From NCBI GenBank assembly GCA_029558905.1, contig JAKQCX010000028.1, forward strand, positions 1 through 39,026: a stretch of DNA of 39,026 nucleotides, given 5' to 3'. Positions 1 through 7,848 of the stretch are shown here, in pieces; positions within the stretch are counted from its first letter, which is position 1, and every line of letters starts with the position of its first letter. Origin of the DNA: Pseudomonadota bacterium. GTDB lineage: Bacteria; Pseudomonadota; Gammaproteobacteria; Burkholderiales; Thiobacillaceae. The position numbers were made by a program, and so were the translations under genes. The notes under the pieces were generated by a model that was not told the origin of the DNA, made no database searches, and saw only the letters and a program-made list of their open reading frames with translations.

Positions 1-140
1 CATGACCCTGGAAACCCTCGCCGACCTCGGCGAGAATCCCAACGTCAGCTTGCCCGCGGTCGCAAGCTGATCGGCTTCCCAACCTTGCCAGAGTCGATGA
101 CCTTCTGATCGCTCCTTACACCACGTCCAGGGACACGATC
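1..140. mobile_element. Terminal segment of a multicopy insertion sequence (left copy)
   Basis: These 140 bases recur as the reverse complement at 38887-39026 with a single mismatch (position 114). Homology stops abruptly after GATC at 140, where the two copies have unrelated flanks, as expected at an element boundary. Read inward from the boundary, the end starts GATCGTGTCCCTGGACGTGG followed by TGTAA. The GTGTCC...GTGTAA layout resembles IS256-family terminal repeats as I remember them; that family call is inference. A reading frame entering from outside ends at 68-70 (last residues NVSLPAVAS) and could be the tail of its transposase. The rest of the element lies outside the window. Confidence 0.55.
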
Positions 141-294
141 CGTCAGACACGGTCATGCCGCCAAACCTGCTGCGCCACAGGTAGTAGCTGGCCTCCGAGA
201 ATTCGTGCCGTCGGCAGAGTTCCTTGATCGGCAAACCCGTTTCCGCCTCCCGCAGAAAGCCAATGATCTGTTCTTCCGTGTACCGCTCCTTCAT
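141..294 (-). pseudogene. Truncated IS3-family transposase OrfA
   Basis: Read leftward from the ATG at 294, the frame gives about 51 residues beginning MKERYTEEQIIGFLREAETG and containing IKELCRRHEFSEASYYLWRS and FGGMTVSD. This is the N-terminal helix-turn-helix of IS3-family OrfA (HTH_Tnp_1). Family members then continue into a leucine-zipper region and OrfB. Here the similarity ends exactly where the 140-bp terminal repeat begins, so the gene was cut by that insertion or joined to it by recombination. The open frame runs on without a stop to the window edge, but those residues are translated IS DNA. It cannot encode a working transposase. Confidence 0.8.
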
Positions 295-349
295 GTCCAA
301 TCTCCGTCAATCATGGGATTGGACTCCAAGGTCAGCTGCTACTCAATCA
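295..349 (-). mobile_element. Left-end leader and terminal repeat of the IS3-family remnant
   Basis: Read on the minus strand this stretch runs from TGATTGAGTAGCAGCTGACC to the OrfA start. IS3-family elements begin with TG, so base 349 is the likely outer edge of the element. No second end, no OrfB and no target duplication can be seen, because the other side is replaced by the 140-bp repeat. Confidence 0.5.
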
Positions 350-369
350 GGGGGGCGTCGACACCCCCC
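350..369. other. GC-rich near-palindrome beside the IS3 remnant
   Basis: The sequence GGGGGGCGTCGACACCCCCC is a near-perfect inverted repeat with a SalI-like GTCGAC centre. It lies about 100 bases beyond the stop of the leftward propeller gene and touches the IS3 edge. No T-run follows on either strand, so an intrinsic terminator is unlikely. It could be a Rho-independent-like pause, an insertion hot spot, or chance. Confidence 0.4.
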
Positions 370-470
370 GCTTTTCGGTGGGTTTGCCCTTGCAGGTCGC
401 GTTACAAAAACAGGCAACCCTGTCGATGGAGGGCCGGCGAAAGGCCTTGGCGCCTTGCACAGCAGCCCCG

Positions 471-1691
471 TCACCAGGAAACAGGCCGCCCCAGGTCGTA
501 GCGGAGGCTGGAGCGCCCATCGGCATCCCGTTCCACCCAGGCCAAGTGCAGGCTGCCATCGACATCCAGCGCCAGGAGTGGATCGGTCTGGCCGCCGGGG
601 CCGGCGGCCGGGGGCGGGGCCACATTATCGGTGAAGCCGCCGTCGGGCAGCAGGCGGCTGAGCCAGATGTCGGGGGTGCCGTCCCGGTCATCGTCCCAGG
701 CCACCACCAGCTCGCCCCGGGTGCTGCCCGCTGCCGCCGGATGCCATTGGGCGATGGCGTCGCCAAAGCTGTCCTGGACCTTGGTGTTCCTGGTGCTGTC
801 GGGCAGGGCGGCATAGACGTCATAGCCCGAGAGGAAGTCCCGTTTGTCCAGCCAGACGACGGCCACTTTGTCGCCGCCCAGAGCGGCCAGGGCAGGACGC
901 ATGGCGCCGGTGCCCCGGCCCAGGTCCGTACCTTGGGCCTTGCCCGTGGCGTTCTGGCTTACCCGCGCGGGGGCGCTCCAGGCCTGGCCGTCGTTGCTGC
1001 GGCTGAGGAAGATGACCGTGTGTCCCAGGCGCCGGTCTTCCCAGGCCAGGGCGAAGCCCGTGGCGGTGGCCGCCAGGGCTGGGTACATCTGGTCGTCCTT
1101 GAGGGGCGCGGGATCCAGGGCCTGGCGGCCGGCCAGGCGCAGGCTGCCGCCTTCCGGGCTGAGGCGGCCGACCCACAGGCGTTGCCAGCGGCCTTCCGGC
1201 GCACTCCACGCCGCCATTAGGCCCAGGGCCGGGTGCCAGGCCAGGGCCCCCTGGCCGCCCCTGTCGGCCAGCCGGAGCGCGGGGCCCAGGACTCCATCCC
1301 GGAGTAGGGCCGCCGCCACGCCGGCCTCGTCTTCCCAGATCACGCCAAAACGTCCGTCCCCCAGGGCGGCGATTCCCGGGGCGAAGCACTCCCCCCGGCC
1401 AAAGGACTGCTCACTGAACCTGGACTGGTCCTGGGCCTTGAGGGCCAGGAAGCAGCGGGGCGCACCATTGCGGTCGTCCTCCCAGGCCAGGGCCACCTGG
1501 CCGCCGGACACGGCCAGGGCCTGGCGGCCGGAGGCGTCCAGGTGGTGGAATATCCCCTTGCCGGCGGCGACTTCCACGGTGGGGCCGAAGTGCCAGGGGC
1601 CCTGGGCCTGGACCGATGGGGCCAGCAGGGCAACCAGCAGTACGGGCAAGAGTCGCGACGGGCGCTGCGGGCTTGCCTGGCAAGGTTTCAT
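471..1691 (-). CDS. Secreted sialidase-like (BNR) beta-propeller protein
   Basis: This 406-residue protein has a signal peptide (about residues 1-29, ending PSVQA). Its repeats have the character of a sialidase-superfamily propeller. The motif W-(E/D/L)-D-x-R recurs at about W70 (EDDRNG), W217 (EDRRLG), W280 (LDKRD) and W332 (DDDRDG), and an Asp-box-like SRSNDGQAWS lies near 231-239. The arginine triad of true sialidases cannot be assigned, so enzymatic activity is not claimed; a structural or ligand-binding periplasmic role is equally possible. Its ATG overlaps the stop of the upstream thioredoxin gene (ATGA), and GGGGAG stands six bases before it, so the two are probably co-translated. Confidence 0.7.
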   Translation of the reverse strand: MKPCQASPQRPSRLLPVLLVALLAPSVQAQGPWHFGPTVEVAAGKGIFHHLDASGRQALAVSGGQVALAWEDDRNGAPRCFLALKAQDQSRFSEQSFGRGECFAPGIAALGDGRFGVIWEDEAGVAAALLRDGVLGPALRLADRGGQGALAWHPALGLMAAWSAPEGRWQRLWVGRLSPEGGSLRLAGRQALDPAPLKDDQMYPALAATATGFALAWEDRRLGHTVIFLSRSNDGQAWSAPARVSQNATGKAQGTDLGRGTGAMRPALAALGGDKVAVVWLDKRDFLSGYDVYAALPDSTRNTKVQDSFGDAIAQWHPAAAGSTRGELVVAWDDDRDGTPDIWLSRLLPDGGFTDNVAPPPAAGPGGQTDPLLALDVDGSLHLAWVERDADGRSSLRYDLGRPVSW

Positions 1692-2188
1692 TTGCCGCTC
1701 CCCAGATATTCCATGAGCCCCTGCTTCTCGTAATACCGGCCCGACACATAGCGGTCATAGTCCCGGAAATCCGCCACGGTCTTGAAGCCGGGCACCTTGG
1801 CCACCTGCTTGCCCTCGGGGGTCATGTACACGAACAGGGGTGTGGCGAAGGCCCCCAGGCGGGTACCCAGTTCCGCCTCGGTGACCCGCTCGCCGCTGGG
1901 CAGGCGCAGACGCCTGGCACCCTCCGCGTCCACGTACACCAGCACGTAATGCTCGCTGTAGAGTTTTTTCAACCCGGGGTCGGAGAATGTCTTGCGGTTG
2001 ACATGGTCGCACCAGGCACAGCCATAGCGGCCAAAGTACAGGAAGATGGGCTTGCCCTCGGCCTTGGCCCGGGCCAGGCCGGTGTTGAAGTCCGTGAAGT
2101 CGTAGCCCGGGGGTGGATCGGCCAGGACCACGGATACGCCCAGCAGGGTGGCAAGGGCGAGGATCGGACGCAAGAACAAAGCTGTCAT
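1688..2188 (-). CDS. Exported thioredoxin-fold protein
   Basis: This 166-residue protein has a signal peptide (about 1-23) and a thioredoxin-like domain with the redox motif CAWC at 57-60, in the context PIFLYFGRYGCAWC. The cis-proline region is FATPLFVY and is followed by TPEGKQVAKVPGF. The form matches the periplasmic Thioredoxin_7/SoxW-like group, whose members reduce or keep reduced periplasmic partner proteins. GGGAG precedes the ATG by six bases. The downstream propeller protein overlaps it by four bases and could be its client, although that protein has few cysteines. The gene is divergent from the GlcG-like gene across 115 bases. Confidence 0.75.
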   Translation of the reverse strand: MTALFLRPILALATLLGVSVVLADPPPGYDFTDFNTGLARAKAEGKPIFLYFGRYGCAWCDHVNRKTFSDPGLKKLYSEHYVLVYVDAEGARRLRLPSGERVTEAELGTRLGAFATPLFVYMTPEGKQVAKVPGFKTVADFRDYDRYVSGRYYEKQGLMEYLGSGK

Positions 2189-2303
2189 GGGGGACTCCCG
2201 CCGGCTATCCTTGGAGCCCCATTATCACGCCCAGCCGGCCGGTATGAAAAATCATGCGCATGTACCATGCCCCGGCCCGTGGTGCGACCAGAGGAGAAGC
2301 GAC

Positions 2304-2810
2304 ATGAAACGACTGCATGTGCTGAGGGAGGTGGTCCGGGGCCTGGCCGTGGGGCTCGTGCTGCCCGGTCTGGCCGCTGCCGCCGATCTGCTGCCCGTGA
2401 AGCAACTGGGCATGGAACTGGCCCGAGACATCGCCAGCCAGGCCATCGAGGCCTGCCGCAAGGAGGGCTACAACGTCTCCGCCGTGGTGCTGGACCGCTC
2501 CGGCAACCTCCAGGCGGCCCTGCGGGACGGCCTGGCCGCTCGCCACACACTGGAGATCGCCGAGCGCAAGGCCGGCATGGCCATCATGTCCGGCTCCGAT
2601 ACCGGCAGCTTCCGCGATGCCCGGGGCGATATCCGCCCCGAGTTGAACCACATCCAGGGCCTCATCGTCATGGTGGGTGGCCTGCCCATCCGCTCCGCCG
2701 GCAGCCTGGTGGGGGCCGTGGGGGTGTCCGGCGCCCCCGGCGGTGAGAAGGACGCGGCTTGCGCCGAGGCGGCCCTCAAGTCCCTGGAAGACCGGCTGGA
2801 AGGGTTCTGA
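2304..2810 (+). CDS. GlcG/HbpS-family (DUF336) exported protein
   Basis: This 168-residue protein has an N-terminal signal-like segment (LAVGLVLPGLAAAA, cleavage near residue 27). It is followed by a typical GlcG/HbpS domain: a long helix (MELARDIASQAIEACRKEGY), the strand VSAVVLDRSGNLQAALRDG and the C-terminal GAVGVSGAPGGEKDAACAEAAL. The family includes haem-binding sensor partners and small proteins of unknown role in glycolate and aromatic catabolic clusters. The ATG at 2304 is chosen because GAGGAGAAG lies just before it and the signal peptide follows. The next gene starts six bases after the stop, so the two may be co-transcribed. Confidence 0.75.
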   Translation: MKRLHVLREVVRGLAVGLVLPGLAAAADLLPVKQLGMELARDIASQAIEACRKEGYNVSAVVLDRSGNLQAALRDGLAARHTLEIAERKAGMAIMSGSDTGSFRDARGDIRPELNHIQGLIVMVGGLPIRSAGSLVGAVGVSGAPGGEKDAACAEAALKSLEDRLEGF

Positions 2811-2816
2811 TCGGTC

Positions 2817-3578
2817 ATGTCCGGCCCTGCCCGGCGCCTGGTCCAGGCCCACCGGCGGCATGAACGAGTAGCCGTGACGCCGGAGGCCGGCCCTGCCGAC
2901 GCCGCCTCCGCCTATGCCGTGCAGCGGGAGGTGTGGCAGACGCTGGTGGGCGAGCGGCGCCCCACGGCCTGGAAGGTGGGAGCCTCCAGCCCGGACGCCG
3001 AGCCCCTGGCCGCGCCCATGTTCCCTCGCCATGCGTTTGTCACCCCTGCCGACGAGCCGGCGGTATTTCCCCGGGCGGACTTCTTCAGTCTGGGGGTGGA
3101 GGCGGAGATCGCCTTCCGCTTCGGTCGGGATCTGCCCGCGCGTCTTGAACCCTGCAGCCGGGAGGAAATCCTGGATGCCATTGCCGGCGCCCACGTGGCG
3201 CTGGAACTGGTGGACACCCGCCTGGCGGATGCACAGGCCGCCGGTCCCCTCTGGCGCTTGGCGGACAACCTGCTCCACGGCGGCTTCGTGCTGGGGGATG
3301 AGGTGCCCGGCTGGCGGACGGTGGGCTGGTCCGGGCTCACGGTTTGCGTCCTGGCCGGCGGCCGGGTCCTGGCCGAAACCCGGGGCCGGCCGCCCCTGGA
3401 CGATCTGTTGCACTGCCTGCCATGGTGGATTGCCCACGCGGGCGGCGCCAAGGCGGGGGACGTGGTCACTACCGGGGCCTGGAACGGCATGCACCCTGTG
3501 GCCATGCCGGCGGATGTGCGGGTGGAATTCCTTGCCGGCGGGGAGCGCCTGGGCCGGGCGGAGGTCCTGGTACGCTGA
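2817..3578 (+). CDS. 2-keto-4-pentenoate hydratase / FAH-family protein
   Basis: This 253-residue protein has the MhpD/fumarylacetoacetate-hydrolase fold. TAWKVGASS appears near residue 50. The metal-binding core appears as LGVEAEIAFRFGRDL (acidic residues at about 97-99) and AHVALELVDTR. The C-terminal VVTTGAWNGMHPV is where family members carry T-G-x3-G. Relatives hydrate 2-keto-4-pentenoate or decarboxylate oxalocrotonate in meta-cleavage of aromatics. No other catabolic gene is nearby, so the substrate is open. The first 20 residues are weakly conserved in style, and a GTG at about 2874 is an alternative start. Confidence 0.75.
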   Translation: MSGPARRLVQAHRRHERVAVTPEAGPADAASAYAVQREVWQTLVGERRPTAWKVGASSPDAEPLAAPMFPRHAFVTPADEPAVFPRADFFSLGVEAEIAFRFGRDLPARLEPCSREEILDAIAGAHVALELVDTRLADAQAAGPLWRLADNLLHGGFVLGDEVPGWRTVGWSGLTVCVLAGGRVLAETRGRPPLDDLLHCLPWWIAHAGGAKAGDVVTTGAWNGMHPVAMPADVRVEFLAGGERLGRAEVLVR

Positions 3579-3582
3579 ATCC

Positions 3583-3604
3583 GGCGGGATGGGATAATCC
3601 CGCC
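3583..3604. other. Perfect 8-bp stem-loop between hydratase and rlhA
   Basis: GGCGGGAT, a six-base loop (GGGATA) and ATCCCGCC form a perfect hairpin in the 46-base gap. No T-run follows, so it is not a standard intrinsic terminator. It could separate or stabilise the two messages. Confidence 0.4.
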
Positions 3605-3624
3605 ACCATCCGCCATCGCCCATC

Positions 3625-5580
3625 ATGCCCGATTCCGCTGCGCCCCATGCCCTGGAACTCCTGGCCCCCGCCAGGACCGCCGACATCGGCCGCGCGGCCA
3701 TCCGGCACGGGGCCGACGCGGTGTACATCGGCGGGCCGGCATTCGGCGCCCGCCACAACGCCGGCAACGGCGTGGCGGACATCGCCGGCCTGACAGCCTT
3801 CGCCCACCGCTTTCACGCCCGCATCTTCGTCACCCTCAACACCATCCTCCACGACGCCGAACTGGAACCCGCCCGCCGGCTGATCCACGAGCTGTACGAC
3901 GCCGGCGTGGATGCCCTCATCGTCCAGGATATGGGCCTGCTGGAGCTGGACCTGCCGCCCATCGCGCTGCATGCCTCCACCCAGTGCGACATCCGCACCC
4001 CGGAGAAGGCCCGCTTCCTGGCGGACGTGGGCTTCTCCCAGATCGTCCTGGCCCGGGAACTCACCATCAACGAGATCGCCGAGATCCGTGCCGCGGTGCC
4101 GGCGGACGTGGTCATCGAGTACTTCATCCACGGTGCCCTGTGCGTGGCCTTCTCCGGCCAGTGCTACATCAGCCATGCCCACACGGGGCGCAGCGCCAAC
4201 CGGGGCGACTGCTCCCAGTCCTGCCGCCTGCCCTACACCCTGGAAGACGGTGAGGGCCGGGTGGTGGCCTTCGAAAAGCACCTGCTGTCCATGAAGGACA
4301 ACAACCAGAGCGCCAACCTGGAGGCCCTCGTCGATGCCGGCGTGGCCAGTTTCAAGATCGAGGGCCGCTACAAAGACTTGGGCTACGTGAAGAACATCGC
4401 CGGCCACTACCGTCGTCTGCTGGATGGCATCCTCTCGCGGCGCCCGGGACTGCGCGGAGCCTCCAGCGGCCGCACCCGCCTGCTGTTCGAGCCCGACCCG
4501 GACAAGACCTTCCATCGCGGCAGCACCGACTACTTCGCCACGGGCCGCAAGGCGGACATCGGCGCCTTCGACACCCCCGCCTACGTGGGCCTGTCCCTGG
4601 GCCCGGTGACGAAGGTGGGACCTGACTGGTTCGAGCTGGAGACCGCGGAGGCCATGGCCAACGGCGATGGCCTGACGTACCTGAACAAGCGCACGGTGGT
4701 GGGCCTCCAGGCCAACAGCGTGGAGCAGATCAATCCCCGGAACTGGCGCGTGTTCCCCAACGAACCCCTGGCCCGGCTGCCGGGCCTCGAGACCGGCGTG
4801 GCCGTGCACCGCAACCGGGACCATGCCTGGGAGCAGGCTCTGGGCCGCAAGTCCGCCGAGCGCCTGATCGATGTGCGAGGGGTGTTCCGCGAGACGGACA
4901 CAGGCTTCGCCCTGGACCTCGTGGACGAGGACGGCACCACCGTCACCGCCGCTCTGGCCTTCGACCGGCAGCCTGCCCGGGAGCCGGACAAGGCGGCATC
5001 CGGGCTGCGGGACCAGCTGGCCCGCTTCGGCAACACGGACTTCAACCTGGTGGACCTGCGCATTGACTGGTCCCGGGCCTGGTTCGTGCCCGCCTCTGCC
5101 CTCAACAGGTTGCGCCGCGAGGCCGTGGAGAAGCTGGAGGCCGCCCGTCTGGCCGCCCATGTTCGCCTGCCGCGCCGGCTCGCCGTGGAGCCGCCCGTGC
5201 CTTATCCGGAGGAAACCCTGAGCTACCTGGCCAACGTCTACAACCATGCCGCCCGGCGCTTCTACGAGCGGCATGGGGTCAGGCTCATCGCCGCCGCCTA
5301 CGAGGCCCACGAGGAACCCGGTGAGGTGTCCCTCATGATCACCAAGCATTGCCTGCGCTTTGCCTTCAGCCTGTGCCCCAGGCAGGCCAAGGGCGTGACG
5401 GGCGTGCAGGGCCAGGTGCGGGCCGCGCCCATGGTGCTTGTGCATGGCAACGAGCGTCTCACCCTGAGGTTCGACTGTCGCGCCTGCGAGATGCACGTCA
5501 TGGGACGCATGAAACGGCACATCCGCAACCGGCCTCCGCCCTGCGTGGTGCCGCCGCGCTTTCCCGGCCTGGCGGGTTGA
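3625..5580 (+). CDS. rlhA: Peptidase-U32-family protein, probable 23S rRNA C2501 hydroxylation protein RlhA
   Basis: This 651-residue protein begins with the U32 domain (LELLAPARTADIGRAAIRHG, then DAVYIGG). It contains the family signature EYFIHGALCVAFSGQCYIS, with cysteines at about 173, 180, 196 and 200 that in this family bind an iron-sulfur cluster. A long C-terminal half (DUF3656-like) follows, ending in a Cys-rich FDCRACEMHVMGR. Length and layout match E. coli RlhA (YdcP, about 650 residues) rather than the shorter TrhP/YegQ (about 450). RlhA is needed for 5-hydroxycytidine at position 2501 of 23S rRNA. The older name peptidase U32 does not imply proteolysis here. Confidence 0.85.
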   Translation: MPDSAAPHALELLAPARTADIGRAAIRHGADAVYIGGPAFGARHNAGNGVADIAGLTAFAHRFHARIFVTLNTILHDAELEPARRLIHELYDAGVDALIVQDMGLLELDLPPIALHASTQCDIRTPEKARFLADVGFSQIVLARELTINEIAEIRAAVPADVVIEYFIHGALCVAFSGQCYISHAHTGRSANRGDCSQSCRLPYTLEDGEGRVVAFEKHLLSMKDNNQSANLEALVDAGVASFKIEGRYKDLGYVKNIAGHYRRLLDGILSRRPGLRGASSGRTRLLFEPDPDKTFHRGSTDYFATGRKADIGAFDTPAYVGLSLGPVTKVGPDWFELETAEAMANGDGLTYLNKRTVVGLQANSVEQINPRNWRVFPNEPLARLPGLETGVAVHRNRDHAWEQALGRKSAERLIDVRGVFRETDTGFALDLVDEDGTTVTAALAFDRQPAREPDKAASGLRDQLARFGNTDFNLVDLRIDWSRAWFVPASALNRLRREAVEKLEAARLAAHVRLPRRLAVEPPVPYPEETLSYLANVYNHAARRFYERHGVRLIAAAYEAHEEPGEVSLMITKHCLRFAFSLCPRQAKGVTGVQGQVRAAPMVLVHGNERLTLRFDCRACEMHVMGRMKRHIRNRPPPCVVPPRFPGLAG

Positions 5581-5618
5581 GGACATGTCGTCGGTCGACA
5601 TGAGGTCGCGGGCCTGAG

Positions 5619-6824
5619 ATGCGCCCGGGGCACAACCGCAATTTCACCCTTTGGGTGGTGATCCTGGGTTCCCTTACCGCCATCGGGCCCCTGTCCATCG
5701 ACATGTACCTGCCGGCCTTTCCGGGCATGGAGGCGGAACTGGGCGTGGACCCCGGGGCGGTGGAGCTGACCCTGGCCGTGTTTTTCATTGGCACGGCCTG
5801 TGGCCAGCTGTTCTGGGGGCCCCTGAGCGATCGTTTCGGACGCAGACCTCCCCTGTACGTGGCCATGGCCGTGTTCGGCACGGCCTCCCTGGGCTGTGCC
5901 CTGGCGGAGAGTGTCCAGGCCCTTGCCTTCTGGCGCCTGCTGCAGGCCCTGGGGGGGTCGGCCGGCATGGTCATCAGCCGGGCCATGGTGCGGGATTGCT
6001 GTGCCGCGCGGGAAGCGGCACGGGTCTTTTCCCTGCTCATCCTGGTCATGGGGTTGGCCCCCATCCTGGCGCCCCTGCTGGGGGGCTGGGTCAGCGTGCA
6101 CCTGGGCTGGCGCGCCATATTCACGACCCTGGCCCTCTTCGCCCTGGTCTGTCTGCTGGCGGTACGCTTCGGTCTGCAGGAGAGTCACGACATCCGCCAC
6201 GAGCCGCCGCTGAACCTGGCCCGTATCCTGCGGGACTACGGAGGCCTGTTCGGCAACAGGGCCTTCCTGGGCTACACCCTGAGCGGGGGATTCGCCATGG
6301 CGGGCATGTTTGCCTACATCGCCGGCTCGGCCTTCGTCTTTATTCAGCTGGGGGGGGTCTCGCAAGTAGACTTTGGCTGGTTCTTCGGTGCGAATGCCCT
6401 GGGTTTCGTGCTCGCCAGTCAGGTGAATGCCAGGATCCTGAAGCATTTCGCGCCCACCCGCCTGTTGCGTCATGCCCTGTGGGCCCCCGCCCTGGCCGGA
6501 CTGGCCCTGGCGGTCTTCACGGCATTGGGCCAGTTCAGCCTGGCAGTCATCCTGGCGGGCATCTTCGTCTACGTCTCCAGCCTGGGCTTCATCGCTCCCA
6601 ACGCCAGTGCCTGCGCCCTGGCCACGCATGGTCAGCAGGCGGGGGCCGCCTCGGCACTCATGGGAGCCCTGCAGTTCGGCCTGGCCACCCTCACGGGCAT
6701 GGGTATCAGCCTGCTGCACGATGGCACCGCCCGGCCCCTAGCCTTCTTCCTGGCGGTGTGTGGCCTGCTGGCCCTGGCCACGCACCGCCTGCTGGTGCAT
6801 CCCCACGAGGGCAGGCGCCGCTGA
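5619..6824 (+). CDS. Bcr/CflA-family drug-resistance MFS transporter
   Basis: This 401-residue inner-membrane protein has about 12 hydrophobic segments. The N-terminal ILGSLTAIGPLSIDMYLPAFP is diagnostic of Bcr/CflA-type DHA1 exporters. The MFS loop 2-3 motif appears as GPLSDRFGRRP, and the drug:proton antiporter motif C region as LLILVMGLAPILAPLLGG. Family members export drugs such as bicyclomycin or chloramphenicol, or small metabolites including cysteine; the substrate here cannot be read from sequence. It is 38 bases downstream of rlhA on the same strand and convergent with the Tim44-like gene (17-base gap). Confidence 0.85.
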   Translation: MRPGHNRNFTLWVVILGSLTAIGPLSIDMYLPAFPGMEAELGVDPGAVELTLAVFFIGTACGQLFWGPLSDRFGRRPPLYVAMAVFGTASLGCALAESVQALAFWRLLQALGGSAGMVISRAMVRDCCAAREAARVFSLLILVMGLAPILAPLLGGWVSVHLGWRAIFTTLALFALVCLLAVRFGLQESHDIRHEPPLNLARILRDYGGLFGNRAFLGYTLSGGFAMAGMFAYIAGSAFVFIQLGGVSQVDFGWFFGANALGFVLASQVNARILKHFAPTRLLRHALWAPALAGLALAVFTALGQFSLAVILAGIFVYVSSLGFIAPNASACALATHGQQAGAASALMGALQFGLATLTGMGISLLHDGTARPLAFFLAVCGLLALATHRLLVHPHEGRRR

Positions 6825-6841
6825 GGCGCTGCCCGCGGTTT

Positions 6842-7705
6842 TTAGCCGGCCTGCTGGATGCCGGCCACCACCCAGCCCTGCTTGCCCTGGGCAGGGCGGG
6901 TCAGATGCCAGATTTCCTGGAAATCGGTGGCGGGCGCGCCCTGTTCCTCGCGGATCAGGCCACTGAAGCGCACGCTGACGATGTACCGCCCACCTTCTTC
7001 CAAGGCTTCCAGCACCTGCGCATCCAGGTTCAGCACATCGGTCTGTTGCGACACCTCGCCCCGCTCGCCCAGTTGCAGCTTGATCTCGGCGAACATCTCG
7101 GGGCTGGTGAACTCGCGCAGGTCATCCAGGTTGCCGGCATCATAGGCGGCCTGCAGACGCAGGAAGTTCAGCTTGGCCTGGCGCGTGAAGGCGGCCTCGT
7201 CGAAGCCGGCCGGCAGGTCGTTGGCCGCCGGCTGGGCGATGGCGCTGACATTGCCGGTCAGGGGGGCGCTCGGGGCCGGGATGTGGACGGGCGCGTGGCC
7301 GGCGCCGGCGTACTGCATGCCTGTCTGGGGTTGCGTGCGTTTGCGTGCCAGCCACTTGAACAGGAACAGTCCGCCCATGACCAGCAGGGCGATGAGCAGC
7401 AGGTTGGCGAATTCCTCGCCCAGACCCAGATGCGAGGCCAGGGCTGCCAGACCCAGGCCCGCGGCGAGGCCGGCGACGGGGCCCATCCACGAGCGCTTGC
7501 CCGCCTGGCCGGCCGGAGCGCCGGCCGGGTTGGGCTGCGCCGGTGGCGCATCGGCGTTGCGCTTGGGCGTGACCTGGCGCTGGCCGATGTTGTCGCGCTG
7601 GAAGCCGGAGGACTTGCCGCCACCAAAGCGCTTGGCCTGCGCATCCTGCGGGGGCAGAGCGACGGCGAAGAACACGGCGAACAGGCTGAGAAAGAGATGT
7701 TTCAT
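6842..7705 (-). CDS. Tim44-like domain membrane protein
   Basis: This 287-residue protein has a signal peptide (1-24, ending DAQA), a Gly/Pro/Ala-rich linker, hydrophobic segments at roughly 50-95 (GPVAGLAAGLGLAALASHLG and LLLIALLVMGGLFLFKWLA) and a C-terminal Tim44-like domain from about 150 (FDEAAFTRQAKLNFLRLQAAYDAG to the end). Bacterial members are membrane-associated proteins of poorly defined role, related in fold to mitochondrial Tim44 and ribosomal protein mL45. The ATG at 7705 is preferred over a longer frame to 7843 because the signal peptide starts there. It is divergent from the phosphofructokinase gene, leaving 143 bases for both promoters. Confidence 0.75.
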   Translation of the reverse strand: MKHLFLSLFAVFFAVALPPQDAQAKRFGGGKSSGFQRDNIGQRQVTPKRNADAPPAQPNPAGAPAGQAGKRSWMGPVAGLAAGLGLAALASHLGLGEEFANLLLIALLVMGGLFLFKWLARKRTQPQTGMQYAGAGHAPVHIPAPSAPLTGNVSAIAQPAANDLPAGFDEAAFTRQAKLNFLRLQAAYDAGNLDDLREFTSPEMFAEIKLQLGERGEVSQQTDVLNLDAQVLEALEEGGRYIVSVRFSGLIREEQGAPATDFQEIWHLTRPAQGKQGWVVAGIQQAG

Positions 7706-7848
7706 GCAGGAAATCTCCAGATTGGGGGAGGCCGGATTGTACCTGTGGATACGGACCAAGTGCGGGACGCGAGGGAGGGGCGCGCTGGCCTTGGCCGCCG
7801 GATGGCGGGAGAATCGGCATTCCCCTTGCGACGTGATCGGCATGTGCC

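Noticed and set aside
2205..3782. 525-codon minus-strand open frame
   Set aside because: It is antisense to the GlcG-like and FAH-family genes, is rich in Gly/His/Gln as expected of shadow frames in GC-rich DNA, and has no family similarity.
3469..5601. 710-codon minus-strand open frame
   Set aside because: It is the shadow of rlhA, whose U32 motifs are unmistakable on the plus strand.
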